DNA of 64,000 nt, taken from NCBI GenBank assembly GCA_023055425.1, contig JALGPY010000006.1, forward strand, positions 68,790,127 through 68,854,126. Direction: 5' to 3'. Within the stretch, counting starts at the first letter, position 1, and each line of letters starts with the position of its first letter. The position numbers and the translations under genes were made by a program. Positions 1 through 11,668 of the stretch are shown here, piece after piece. The notes under the pieces are model-generated. The model had not been told where the DNA came from, made no database searches, and saw nothing but the letters and a program-made list of their open reading frames with translations. This DNA comes from Linanthus parryae (taxonomy: Eukaryota; Streptophyta; Magnoliopsida; Ericales; Polemoniaceae).

Positions 1-930
1 CAGATTGGGTGTTTTTCTTATGGAAAGTTGTCTGAACTTTTCTTATGCTTTCATATTAAATATCATATCAAAATCAATGAAAAAATCACGCAGCTAGTCA
101 TTTGGAAAGAGCTGTTGAGAGTCAAATACCTGCAGAGGATTTTTAGGAATTTCTGTTGAAGCTTCCTACAAAGTCTGCAATTCAAATTCACACTAAAGAT
201 AGAATAATTGAGAGACACTCAGAAGCACATAGAATTACACAGAGATTCATACACTCTCACAGATTGACAAAAAGAAGATCATTCATCCATTCAATCCATT
301 CTAGATTTCTGAAGAACAATTTAAGCTTCACTGCTTAACTGTCTTCACATTGTTCTTCTTCCAGAGCTTTATTTGTATTTTATTATGTTATATTACTTAA
401 ATCATATGTTAAGAGTCAAATTTTTCAAGATTAACAAATGGTATTCTTATTGTATCAGTTAGCTAGAGCTGTTACTAGATAGGTTAGGAAGAACCACATG
501 CTGGAAAAGAGTAAGACAATTCTCTTGGGCTGAGATCTAGGGCTTATCTATTGATAAATAAGAATTTGTTGAAATCCTAGTTGGATTATATCCCTCAAGC
601 GGAGAGTATGTTACTTGGGACCGAACTTCGTAAGAAATCACTGTGTTCACTGTCTTGCATTTCTGTTCTTTACTTGTCTTCAAAACTGCATCAAAACAAG
701 TTTCAGTTCAAAGCCCTGAAAAGCTTTTCAAAGCTTTGAAAATACTCAATAACTTTTAAACTTTATTTTTTGGTTTCAAAGAATTGAAACTTAGTTCAAA
801 GCTTCGAAATACTTCAAGTTCTTCTCATTTTTCTTAAAGCCACATCTTTGGCAAAAGTTGCCATACTCTATTCAACCCCCCTTTGTAGAGTATTTGATCC
901 TGTAACTGCATACCTGCGTTACATTCTTCA
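1..930 (+). repeat. 5' LTR of element A (partial)
   Basis: The first 370 bp match 34990-35369 at clearly reduced identity (about 12-15% difference by eye). The right end is placed at the CA of acattcttca, directly before a tRNA-Met-type primer binding site. The LTR contains a perfect 18-bp palindrome TTTTCAAAGCTTTGAAAA at 725-742 and a diverged copy near 795. Short ORFs inside it look meaningless. Confidence 0.85.
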
Positions 931-932
931 AT

Positions 933-944
933 TGGCATCAGAGC
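933..944 (+). other. Primer binding site of element A
   Basis: TGGCATCAGAGC lies two bases after the LTR end. It differs by one base from TGGTATCAGAGC, the complement of the 3' end of plant initiator tRNA-Met used by many copia elements. Confidence 0.8.
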
Positions 945-1251
945 TTGTATCACTGTACATATCTAACAATCTTGTGATAATGAATAACGTAGGTGAATGT
1001 GGTTTCTCACTGGGAAGAGCTGCTAACAGACCTCCTCTGTATTGTTGAGACATTTTGGTAAACTAGAAAGTATTGATGAAAATGTTTATCATTGATCAGG
1101 ACATTGAAATGTGTTCTACTATCAAGAATGGACCCCACATCTTCTACACAGAAAATGATGGGATTAGAACTCATAAACCTAAAAACTCTCTCTCTACTTC
1201 TGATTAGGACAACTTTTAAAAATTTATAAATCCATGAATCTCTTATATTGT

Positions 1252-2491
1252 GCTTTGAATGCATATGAATTCAACATGATATCTACCTGCAAGACTGCTA
1301 AGGAGATCTGGGATAAACTGGTGGTCACTTTTGAATGAACCAGTCAAGAAAAACAACCAAGATCAACATATTCCTTATATAGTATGGCTTTTCAAGATGA
1401 ATGGATATAAATCCATTAAGGACATGTTCAAGAGATTGACTGACATTATCAACAATCTTGAGTGCTTGGGGAAATCATTCTCCAATGAAGGAAAAGTTAC
1501 AAAGATCTTGATAAGTCTTACCAAAGACAAATGGGAACCAAAGACTACAGCCATTGAAGAAGCTCAAGATCTATCCTCTCTTCAATTAGATGATTTATAG
1601 GGAAAGCTACTCACACATGAGATCTCCATGAGTGAAGCTGATGGAGAACTACTAGAGAGTGTCAAGAATCTGGCACTCAAGGCCAAAGATAATGAACAAC
1701 CTAAAAGCCTTGAAAAAGAAGAAGATGACGAAGAAGATCATTTTTCTCTTATTTCCAAAGCCTTTACAAGAATTCTCAAATTGAAGAAGAAATTTGGAAA
1801 CAAAGACTTCAGCAGAGAAAAAATCAGATCTTGAAGTAGCAAGGACTACAAAGGTAAGTCCTCATCCCATAAATCAAAAGGAATGAATTTCTTTGGGTGT
1901 GGAGATGCAGGACACTTGATTAGAGATTGCCCTCACAGGAAAAGAAAGCACTTTCAAAAGAAGGACAATGACAGAAAGAAGAAGGTCATGGTAGCTTCAT
2001 GTAGTGAATCTGATTCATCTGAAGAAGATCAAGCCAACATATGCCTTATCGCCAAACATGATGAAAGCTCAGAAAAGAACATTAAGGTAATGGTGAATAG
2101 TCAAATGTCTAAACCTGCAAGTTTATTTTATGAGATTTTGAAAACAATACTTTTTAACGAAGAAGACTACTTAAATAAAATCAAGTCTTTGAAGGATAAA
2201 GTTCATGAGCAAGCAAAAGTGAATTTGCAATTAGTTTTCCAGAACAAGAATCTTGAAATTTCTCAGGAAAAGACTGAAAGAGATTTCAAATCTTTGGAAA
2301 CCAATTTCAAAGCCTTGAAAACTCAAGTCAAAGAAGTTGTAACAGAGAACTCTCTTTTAAGTGACAACCTTGTTGCTCTAAGACATCAGCATGATGAATT
2401 AGAAGAACAGAGAAATCTTCTGGTTAAGAAACTTCAAGACTCTAACACTTTTAGGACAAAACTTGCTAGCTTAAATATAATCTCAACTTGA
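1252..2491 (+). pseudogene. Element A gag (UBN2-type) pseudogene
   Basis: Frames at 1252-1339, 1331-1600, 1628-1834 and 1883-2491 together read as a copia gag. A UBN2-like stretch (KEIWDKLVVTFE) is followed by an acidic, coiled-coil-rich region and a zinc knuckle near 1895-1940. The knuckle reads FFGCGDAGHLIRDCP, so the first of the CX2CX4HX4C cysteines is Phe. In-frame stops at about 1337, 1598 and 1832 and a frame change near 1331 break the gene. Gag would form the virus-like particle that packages element RNA. This copy cannot make a full-length protein. Confidence 0.85.
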
Positions 2492-2603
2492 TTCTTGGAG
2501 GAAGTTTGCGTTCTATCCACAAAACTGATATTGGATATACCAAACTTCTCAAGAAAGGAAAATACCAGCTTTGTAAAAGCAGGCAACAAACATTCTCCAA
2601 AAT

Positions 2604-2800
2604 GGTTTTTTATGTGGCAAGATTGGTCAAGTTAAGATGACGTGTCCCTTTAGAAGAAAAGAACCTCACATCATGAGGAATACTTTTCCATTCCATCTTA
2701 AGGGACATGTGAGACATAGTTGGGTTCCTAAAGGGATCAGACCATCTAACATGGTTGATACTGAATATGAATTCAAATATCTCACTTGATCTAACAGCTG
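2604..2800 (+). pseudogene. Second zinc-knuckle and gag/protease linker remnant of element A
   Basis: Reading from 2604 gives a second knuckle-like motif, LCGKIGQVKMTCPFRRK. Its first Cys is lost and the usual His is Gln. It is followed by a WVPKG-type linker near 2730, which is common upstream of the protease in Sirevirus polyproteins. Frame changes separate it from the gag ORF and from the protease. Confidence 0.55.
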
Positions 2801-2859
2801 GGTAAGGCAGAAAATAGTGTTTGCATGTTGTCACCAAGAGCAAAGGGTAAAAGTGGATT

Positions 2860-3276
2860 ATGGATAGTGGTTGCGCCATGCACATGAGTGGCAAAAGTTC
2901 TTTATTCAATGAAATGAAAGAAAAATTAGGAGGGACAATCATACTTGGTGACAAAGGAAAATGCAATAAAATAGGAATTGGTAAAGTTGGTAATGGTTTT
3001 GAAAATTCTATTTCAGATTTTTATCTTGTAGATGGTCTAAAGTTTTATCTTCTTAGTGTATCTCAGCTCTGTGATAAATGTAATAAGGTTATTTTTGACA
3101 AGAAGAAATGTGTGGTGCAAGATGAAAAACATGGAAATTGCATTCTCACTTCTCGAAGGTCAAATAATGTTTACTCTTTGAATACTAACAAATTTGCAGG
3201 AGAAACTCTGAAATGTCTCAAGGCTTTGAAAGAAGATTCAAAGCTTAGGCACATAAATCTTGGACACATCAGCTAG
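2860..3276 (+). pseudogene. Element A aspartic protease and gag-pre-integrase region (broken)
   Basis: The 138-residue frame begins IMDSGCAMHMSG, the copia protease active-site region (D-S-G). It continues through the protease fold and ends at RHINLGHIS, the gag-pre-integrase motif usually seen as HRRLGH. The protease would cleave the Gag-Pol polyprotein. The frame stops at 3274-3276, within the HHCC zinc region, so no complete integrase can follow from it. Confidence 0.82.
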
Positions 3277-4189
3277 CATATAATGAACAAACTAAAGACC
3301 TCGGCAGAGGACTGACATCCATCAATTTTAAGGATGAAGATGTATGCAAAGCTTGTGCTCAAGGAAAACAGACAAGGATCTCATTCAAGCCTAAGAACTT
3401 TGTAAGTACAACTAGACCTACTAAACTGCTTCATATGGATCTTTGTGCGTCCTATGAGAGTTCCAACTCCAAAGGGTAAGTGTATGCTTGTTATTGTAGA
3501 TTATTCCTCTAGATTTACTTGGGGTTATGTTTTTGAGAGACAAGTCTGAGGCACTGTCTGGATTTTCAAAACTGTGTAAGGAGTTGCAAACTTTGAAAAA
3601 CATGCACATTGCTTCAATTAGGAGTGATCATGGCAGAGAATTTGATCAACTGGAGTCAATTATTCTGTGCTAATTTTGGCATCTCTCACAACTTTTCAGC
3701 TCCTAGAACTCCTCAACAAAATGGTGTAGCTGAAAGGAAAAATATGACTCTTGAGAATATGTCTAGGACAATTCTTTTGGAAACAAATTGCCAAAGTCTT
3801 TTCAGGCATAGGCTGTTAATACTGAAAATTATATTTTGAACATGTGCGTAATTAGGCCTATTTTAAAGAAGACTCATTATGAAGTATTCAAAGGCAGAAA
3901 GCCAAATATTTCATATTTTAAACCTTTTAGTTGTACTTGTTTTGTTCACTACAATGGTAAGAATAATCTTGGAAATTTTGATCGCAGGAGTGATGGTGGT
4001 ATATTCCATCGTTATTCTTTGACTAGCAAAGCCGACAGAGTTTACAATAAGAGAACCAAGCTTGTTGAGGAAAGTATACATGTTATATTTGACGAAAGCA
4101 ATGATGGTTATTTAACTGAGGGTTTTGCAGATTTAAATTTGAACAAGCATGAGTCAGAGGATGAAGCAGATCCAGAAAATTGTTCTTAG
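3277..4189 (+). pseudogene. Element A integrase pseudogene
   Basis: Segments in several frames carry integrase features. These are CKACAQGKQ (zinc-binding CxxC) near 3350, the LLHMDLCASYES core start near 3430, a SDHGREFD-like segment near 3625, and TPQQNGVAERKN with the catalytic Glu near 3710-3755. The C-terminal part (PFSCTCFVHY and onward) lies in 3836-4189. At least three frameshifts or stops interrupt it. The intact enzyme would insert cDNA into chromosomes. Confidence 0.83.
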
Positions 4190-4499
4190 ACTAACATGCA
4201 GGAAAACAAAAGAGTTTTCAAAGCCTTGAAAGTGGCTCTCAAAGCCTTGCATCGGACCTCAAGGAACACAGAGTGATTAAGTCACTACATCAAGTTTTGA
4301 AGGCCTTAAAAAGAATTATGGAGAACTAGAAGCCTGGACACATAGAAAGAATTTCAAATTTCTGTCATCTCATCCAACAAAAAACATCATTTCTGATCCA
4401 TCCACTGGTACACAAACAAGATCTCAGTTAAAGAACTTGTGTGCTTTTAATGCTTTTGTGTATCTTGTAGAATCTAAGAATGTGAAAGAATCATTACAA

Positions 4500-5230
4500 G
4501 TAGCAGACTGGATCATTTCAATGCAAAGTGAGCTGAATGAATTTGAGAGGAACAAAGTCTGAAATCTGATTCCTCCTTCTAGAGATCAGTATGTAATTGG
4601 AACAAGGGGGTGTTCAGAAACAAGCTGGATGAAAATTGTAAGGTTGTCACGAATAAAGCAAGACTAGTAGCTCAAGGCAACAATAAGGAAGAAGGTATAG
4701 ATTATGAGGAGAATTTTGCTCCTGTGGCCAAATTGGAAGTAATAAGAATGTTACTTGCATTTTTATCACATAAGAACATCAAAAAATTTCAAATGGATGT
4801 TAAATGTGCATTTCTAAATGGTTATCTGCAAGAAGAAGTATATGTTTCTCAACCTCGTGGTTTTGAAAATGATGAGTTTCCAAATCATGTTTATAATCTT
4901 GACAAAGCTCTTTATGGCCTCAAACAAGCTCCAAGAGCATGGCATGAAAGATTGTCAAAATTTCTTCTTGAAAATGATTTCAAAAGAGACTTGGTTGACA
5001 AAACTCTTTTCATAAAGACACATGAGAAAGACATTTTAGTAGTACAAGTATATGTTGATGATATTCTATTTGGTGTTACTAATGACTCTCTGTCCAAGAA
5101 TTTCTCTAGTCTTATGAGCATGGAATTTGGGATGAGCTTGACGGGAGAGCTAAATTTCTTTCTTGGACTTCATGTACATGAAATGAAGAAATTTTCCTAC
5201 ACCAGAATAAGTACACCAAGGATTTGCTGA
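4500..5230 (+). pseudogene. Element A reverse transcriptase pseudogene
   Basis: A mostly open 206-codon frame (4610-5230) shows the copia RT series: KARLVAQG, EENFAPVAKLEVIRMLLA, FQMDVKCAFLNGYL, LYGLKQAPRAWHERL and the catalytic YVDDILFG at about 5050-5075. Upstream, the SELNEFERN segment at 4530 is cut by a stop and a frame change near 4605. A frame change near 5200 separates it from the rest of pol. Confidence 0.88.
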
Positions 5231-6000
5231 ACAAGTATAATATGTCTCAATCCAAGGTAGCCAAAACTTCCATGAGCTATACACCATCCTTGGACAAGGA
5301 TCAAAATGGTAAGAGTGTGAACCAGAAAGAGTTCAGAAGTATGATTGGTTCGCTGCTCTATCTTACTGTAAGTAGGACATACATTATGTTTAGTGTTTGT
5401 ACGTGTGCTAGATTCTAAGCTGATCCTAAAGAGTCTCACTTAGTTGCTATCAAAGGAATTTTCAGATATCTCAATGGTACCAAAAACTTGGGGCTTTGGT
5501 ATCCTAACAGTCTAACTTCTTTCTGTGTGGCTATTCATATACTGACTTTTTCGGATAATAAGTTGACCGAAAAATCACTTCAGGATGTTACCGGTTCCTT
5601 GGATCATCTCTGATAAGCTGGCATTCTAAAAAAGAAAAATTTAGTAGCTTTATCAACATCAGAAGTTGAATACATAGCAGCAGGAGATTGCTGCTCACAA
5701 GTGCGGTATATAGCTCAACAGATGAGATATATGGGCTATGACTTCAGAAATATTACCATCAAATGTGACAACACTAATGCTATCTCAATTACAAAGAATA
5801 CAGTACAACATTCAAGGACTAAGCACATTTATTTCGGACATCACTTCATTAGAAATCATGTGGAGAAAAGTGATGTATATGTATCGTTTGTGCCAACTAA
5901 CCTGCAGTTTGCAGATATCTTCACTAAACCACTACCAAAGGATAGATTCACAGCCTTGAGATTAGAACTTTGCATGTTTAATAAGGAAGCATTGGTTTAG
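5231..6000 (+). pseudogene. Element A RT connection and RNase H pseudogene
   Basis: The 5224-5418 frame holds the RT thumb/connection (FRSMIGSLLYLT). After frame changes, 5640-6000 carries copia RNase H: a STSEVEYIAAGDCC segment, CDNTNAISITKN, HSRTKHIYFGHHFIR and FADIFTKPLPKDRF, ending at the stop 5998-6000. RNase H would degrade the RNA template during reverse transcription. The break between the two parts inactivates it. Confidence 0.85.
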
Positions 6001-6371
6001 GGGAGCATCAAGTAAGTTATTTTTGTTTCAATGTTTAAAAAAAAAATCAAATCCTTTAAATGCTTTTCAAATACTTGAAAATTTTGTCTGCTATATAATA
6101 GTTTTTCAAGCCTTGAAATCCTTTTCAAAAGTTTTGAATATAAATCTGTATACTATATGTTTCAAAGAATGGATCACTAATGTTGGGTGTTATATCTGTA
6201 GATAATTTCCTAACATTATTTTTAGCATTTAAAACAGATATTTTCAAATAAGTATAATACTATTTCCTTTCCAAACGAGTTTGAATTTCAAACATATTTT
6301 CATTCCTTACAAGATTAGGAAACATTTAGTTTCCTTCCTTCACTCCAACTCTTCAGTATTTATCTTCTCTA

Positions 6372-6428
<57 letters not shown>

Positions 6429-6473
6429 ATCTTTCCCGCCTCTCTCTTCTAAACTCCAAAACTCTATGAATTC
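6001..6473 (+). other. Spacer between pol and 3' ORF of element A
   Basis: No credible coding sequence. The region is AT-rich, carries diverged copies of the TTTCAAAGCCTTGAAA palindrome near 6105-6140, and includes the CT microsatellite annotated separately. Confidence 0.7.
6376..6425. repeat. (CT)n microsatellite
   Basis: About 25 uninterrupted CT dinucleotides just upstream of the extra ORF of element A. Confidence 0.95.
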
Positions 6474-7236
6474 ATGGAGATCTACTCAAATAATCAAGAT
6501 GGCTGGAGCCTCAAAGAAGAACACATAGAATAAAAGAAAAGCTGGAGAAGAAGAAAAATTTCAAGCTATCAGTGACAGCTCCAGTTCTAGAACTGTCATT
6601 GCACCAAAGTTGTCCTCTCCTCCTCCAAAGAATAAAAGCAAAAAAGGACAAGGTTGACCTGGCTGCTACTTCCAGTAAGAAGAAGTCATTTGAAGCAGAT
6701 ACTTCAAGGAAACAAAAGGGTGTTCAGATTAGTAGTCTACAAAAGGTGAAGAAGATAAAAGAAGCTCAAAAATCAGACTAGGGGAAGAAGATTCAGAGTT
6801 CAAAAAAGGACAAAGGGAAGGATATTCATATTTACACTGAAAATAAATCATCATCTGGTAAGAAATCTATTTTTGATCATTGTTTCATCAATCATGCTTC
6901 TCATCGAATTTGGTTACATATATTTGCCTCTACTCAAATTTCTTACTGTAGTATGATCAGTACTAGCATGCTGAATGATATGGATTTGGAGTATATTAGG
7001 ATATTGAAACATAGTTCAATTTGCATACCCTAGGCTTACAGACTCTTTTAATTGAATCAAAAACAAATGAATACTTTGGGTCTAATTGTAGCATCTAAGG
7101 TAGCTGGTATTGAGATGGAGTTAGATCAACCTGAATTTGCTAGAGTCTTGGGTTGAAAAAGAAGTACAATACATAAAACTAGCCTAGCAAGATTGGTGGA
7201 AAAAAATGGCTAAGGAAGAGTTCTTTTGACCTAATA
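6474..7236 (+). pseudogene. Element A 3' extra ORF (Sirevirus envelope-position gene), 5' half
   Basis: A Lys- and Ser-rich N-terminal region starts near the ATG at 6500 and continues in broken frames. Further on, MLNDMDLEYIRILKHSSICIP and an IEMELDQPEFARVLG segment (about 6970-7155) resemble the putative plant transposon-protein domain found after pol in Sireviruses. The gene is cut at 7236 by element B and resumes at 33456. The function of this ORF class is unsettled. Assignment is by position and resemblance. Confidence 0.6.
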
Positions 7237-9544
7237 TGAAATACCCCGTTTTGTGACTACAGGTATTTTGTGATATTATTATAAGTGTTGGGAAGTAAAT
7301 TTAATTGTAGAGAGTTAATTATAATGCTTTGAGAGTTTGGGGGGAACTTTGTGACTTTAATCAAAGGTTTTAGTGTCTTTTACTTGAGTTTGGGGGAGGT
7401 GTTTGTCTTTTGGCAAAACTAAGGGGGAATAAGTGTCTTTTGACCTAACTTTTCTTCCTACGTAAAAGTTTCCTAATTCAAGAGGGTTTCCTACTTATGA
7501 AGTTGATTTTATTTCCAACTCTCATAAAACCCTCACTCTCCCTATTTTTTCTAATCTCTCTCACGTCTCCCTCACTCTACTCGTCCCTCTCTCACTCTCT
7601 CTCGTCTCTCTCTTGTGACCGACGGCAGCCACCCCACCGCCGCCGCCGCTCTCTCTCTTTTTCCGTTGAGGTAATTTCTTCTCTCTCTCTCTTTTTCTCT
7701 TTTCTTTCTTTCTCTTTTCTTTTCTTTCTTTCTTTCTCTCTCTCCGTCCGCCTCCATGGGCGGCGGGTTTGAGGTTGTTTTGTTTCTTCTTTTCTTTTCT
7801 CTTGTTGATCTCTTATTCTTGTGATCACTTGTTCATGATTCATATATGTTGCATGTAATCTTTAAATTTCAGTTTGTTATTGTTAGAATCATTGTTCATG
7901 AATTCGTAGGATTGATAATCAAGTTTTAGGGTTTATCATGTTCTTGGGTGTTGGGAAGAAACCCTAGTTTGGAAGAGAAGTTTGATTGAATGATTTGGGT
8001 GTTTGAATGACCATAGTAGGTGGATAACAATCTGATTTGAATGTGGGAATCATGTTATATTAGGTTTAGTATGAATATATGATGAACTAGATGCTTGGGG
8101 GAAAAGTTTCATGAAGATTGACAATTCCCGTATTGATATTTTGAATGAAGTTGGAAACTTGAAACTAGTGTAACTTTTGATTGAGGAATCGAAATTAAGA
8201 TCCGTGTGAGGCTAAACTTATTATTTCGAACGTTTTGAAACCAATGGAACTGTTTTTAGAACATGATCTGTTTGGGAGGGAGTAATAGATTTAGTGGAGT
8301 TATGATAGATTATGTATGCTTTAGGTTAGGGGATTTTGAAGCAAAGCTTTGGGTCTTATTTTGAAGTATGAATTGAGTGATATGTTGAGAAAGTGTTAGA
8401 ACCCTAAACCATTAACTATCATATGCATGTAATTAGTATAGCTAGTATATTGCTAGAATAATTGTTTGATTAGAATATTGTTACGTGTAGGTAACGAGTT
8501 CGTCGACGACGAGTACGTAGAGTACGTTGACTGAGTTGCTATAGTTGGATTTTCTTTGAGGTAAGTAAATATGCCAAGTCTAGTTTTCTTATCTCTTTCG
8601 TGTCAAACGAATTCTTGTATTTCTTTACGTCTCAAAATGTGTTTATGTGATGTGACATGCAAATATGTGATTTCTACTTGATAAATGCTTTTCTTGGAAA
8701 TATCACCACGATAATGATAATGCATTAATATGTAAAGTGGAATAGTTATGCGGGGACATTTATTATTATTGTGGTATGGTTACCATTGGCATTGGACGGT
8801 TTGATCTCGGTCTTCCGTTTCAATTTATTTTTATTTAATCCGGTTGCAAGTCCCCGGATAGCTCCCTGTACTCACTCCTCTGGACGTTAGATTCTTTGGG
8901 GGGTGTCGACATTTAAGGTAGTGGATGCTTGCGAGATAGTTTGGTTTCCCCCGTCACAACGAATTAATAATGCATTTTTTTTTGGTTTTGTTAACGGAAA
9001 GAAGTTAACGTGATGGATTTTGGATTTTCCTAATGATTATGGAAATGGATTTGGAAATATTATGGAATTGGGAACTCTTATTTTTTAATACAAGAGTCAA
9101 CTTTATTACTGCTGTGTTTGCGAAAAACTCTTACTTATAAATGAGTCATTGTTTTATAACTATCTCATCATCGTTTTACATGTTTGGATGTTTATTTACC
9201 AGTATTTCATGCTGATTTTGTACTGTGGTGTTTCTTTTTGACTCCGCACCACAGGTTTAGAGGATGGTTATCTGGCGTAGAAGGGGACGCGCATCACATG
9301 GAATAATAGTAGTAGTATTTCACTTGAATTTGAATTCTTTAGTAGTTTAAACACTTTAGTTGTTATGCCGGTTTGTGGCTAGGATGGTGATTTTTAATAA
9401 TGCAATGTTTCAATTGGATTTAATTATTATTGTGGATGTTTTGTGCTTGCGAACCATGTTATAAAATATCCTTGTATCCAGGCTCCTCTCGGGTACGGAG
9501 TGACATCCCCGGGTCTCCGGCTTGGGCCATTTGGGGGTGTTACA
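7237..9544 (+). repeat. 5' LTR of element B
   Basis: This 2308-bp LTR starts TG and ends CA and matches 31126-33450 with roughly 2-3% differences plus small indels by eye. It contains a CT-rich tract at about 7555-7745 around a CCGCCGCCGCCG run. ORFs in that tract are low-complexity artefacts. Confidence 0.95.
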
Positions 9545-9546
9545 GG

Positions 9547-9558
9547 TGGTATCAGAGC
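9547..9558 (+). other. Primer binding site of element B
   Basis: TGGTATCAGAGC, a perfect complement to the 3' end of plant initiator tRNA-Met, lies two bases after the 5' LTR. Confidence 0.92.
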
Positions 9559-9961
9559 CTGGTTATTCCAAAAAGGAAATCGAAACTTGTTAGGGTAACT
9601 AAAATGAATATAGGAGAAATAACTTAAAATTTAACAAGCCGTGGGAATTTGGGTAGTATGGATAGGATTATTATGTGTAAGTGTTTAGAAAATAGGATAG
9701 AAAGTAAGTACTTCCATCCACCCGTTCCTAACTAAGAGCCTTAGTCTATCCAAGAAGCTAAGGGATCGAATTTTTGAAGTGTTCCAATTGGATTCTAAGT
9801 TTAAGCCTACTTTTAAGAGACTTTGTTGGGAAATTTCTTCAAGAGTCTTGTGACTATCAATTTGGAGTATTGGGAATTATTATTAGTTGCAAAGAGTAGT
9901 TATTTCGGATTACGATCTATGCCTTTTAAATTAGAGATTTATTAGTTGTTTCCTCTTGTAG

Positions 9962-10591
9962 ATGGCTAGAACTAAGCATACAGCAAGGAAGCGTGTGTTG
10001 CCAGTAGAGAAACACCCTGTTGTGACACGTTGGGTCGAAGGTGAAGACTTTCCATATTTTCATGACCGCGTGGTTCAATATTGTGAAGATAGATTCCAAG
10101 CCTTAGATTTTCCTCGGTATAGAAATCCAGCTTTTCAGGCTTACTGTATGGTGAAGGCATTACCTATGAAACCCATGTTTGGGGAAATTATTACGAAGTA
10201 TAGCAACATCATGGGCAGGATGAATCGTCTGAATGATAGGGATTATCGTTGCCAAGGTGAATGGACGGTAAGTGCAGATTTTATATGCAAGTTGTTGATG
10301 GAGACTTATCTTAAGTGGCAAAGTTATACAGTTATTGAGATAGAATCCAGTGATGAAGAAGACGTGATCTACATAAGCTCCAGTGATAAAAACGAGGTAA
10401 TTATTATAGACTCTAGTGACGATGAGGAAGTTGAAGAAGATCCAATGGAAGATGTCGATGAATACCCCGAGATTGAAGAAGATCCCATGGAGTATGAAGA
10501 AAGTGAAGAAGACCCCAGTGAAGATGAAGAGCACGAGTATGATTCCAATGAAGAGGAAGAGATGGATGAAAGCGATGAGGACGACGATTAA
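9962..10591 (+). CDS. Accessory protein of element B with histone H3-tail-like N-terminus, SUMO-interaction-like motifs and acidic tail
   Basis: An intact 209-codon ORF lies between the 5' LTR leader and gag, where chromoviruses usually encode nothing. Residues 1-10 read MARTKHTARK; the H3 tail is ARTKQTARK after Met removal, so eight of nine positions match, including the equivalents of R2, K4, R8 and K9. Residues 20-120 are a globular-looking region with no domain I recognise. Three hydrophobic cores next to acidic and Ser residues follow: VIEI (124-127), VIYI (135-138) and VIII (146-149, then DSSDDEE). These fit SUMO-interaction motifs, possibly regulated by CK2-type phosphorylation. Residues 150-209 are almost all Glu/Asp with an EEDPM repeat. 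The ATG is fixed by the H3-like start. Function is unknown; a chromatin-directed role is inference. It is the only complete ORF in an otherwise damaged element. Confidence 0.78.
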   Translation: MARTKHTARKRVLPVEKHPVVTRWVEGEDFPYFHDRVVQYCEDRFQALDFPRYRNPAFQAYCMVKALPMKPMFGEIITKYSNIMGRMNRLNDRDYRCQGEWTVSADFICKLLMETYLKWQSYTVIEIESSDEEDVIYISSSDKNEVIIIDSSDDEEVEEDPMEDVDEYPEIEEDPMEYEESEEDPSEDEEHEYDSNEEEEMDESDEDDD

Positions 10592-11668
10592 GCTTGTTGG
10601 ATTTCTTTAGATTTCCTAAACTATATTGTTTTAAGTTTTATTTATTAGTTTGAATAAGGCTATGGATCCAAGCAACACTTCGAAGTTTTAGAACGATTCT
10701 TGAATAGTCACTTTTGGGCTAGAGTTAAATTTTTAGCGTTTTGCTTTAGGGGATGAATAATGTTTACGTTTTGAGGACCCGATTTGGGGAGTTTAATGAA
10801 GTTACATTTCTTAATTTTGGAGTATGATTTGATGAATTAAGGTTGTGTTATGCTTTATTATTATTAAGTAAGCGCGTAGAAAGTGTTCCTGGAGTTAGAA
10901 CGTGAAAACTTTGATCTTTTGTGTTGTTGAATCTGCGCAGCAGTGAGTTTTTGTTGTAGCACACGTATTTAATTTTGGATTTATTTTTCCCTGAATTTTT
11001 TCTAGAAATTAGACATACCCAGGTATCTCGCATAAAAATTTCAACCCCATATGAGTTCTGGAGTATTAGTTACGAATTTTCAAAGTTGATGGTTCAGTAG
11101 CAGAATTGCAAAGTGACTAATTGTAGCTTTTTTGATTATTACCTATCTTCCAGATCTTTTTTTGATCTCAAATTTTTATGACAACTACTAGACACGTTTG
11201 GCTAACTCTGGGAGAAAGCCTAGATCATTTTGAGAATTTTAAAGTCAGACTAAGGCTTTCCAAATTCAAAGTTTCTGTTCTGGTGGGCTGTGACAGCAGC
11301 TGTAGTATTTCTTGTGTATCTTGAGTTCTACTATTGATTTTGAGTTGATTCTTCTTTATTATGAGAGTAGACTCAGAGAGAGTGTTTCACACCAAAATTC
11401 ACAATTTTTGCTTGATCGATTGATCCTTTTTCCAATTCTGGAAGCAGATGAAAACCTGTGTCGCGATCAGCCTATGTGGAAATACTTGTGTAATTGATTT
11501 GAATAATGATAAATGTGTGATATTACTTGTTTAATTTTGCACTACATGCCATATATGCGTGATTGTTTGTGCTTATGAGTACTTTATAAGTAATACAATA
11601 GGCTATAGTGTAGGGATTATGACTGATAGACCACATCAATACTACACTAGGAGAAATAGTCAAGTCCT
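10592..11668 (+). other. Non-coding spacer between accessory ORF and gag of element B
   Basis: I see no supported ORF here; stops occur in all frames. It is AT-rich, presumably the untranslated leader before gag. No splice arrangement joining the accessory ORF to gag was evident. Confidence 0.65.

Noticed and set aside
7497..7843. Open frames on both strands in the CT-rich part of the element B LTR (also 31459-31662)
   Set aside because: They are low-complexity Ser/Leu or Arg/Glu translations of CT repeats, present in both LTR copies.
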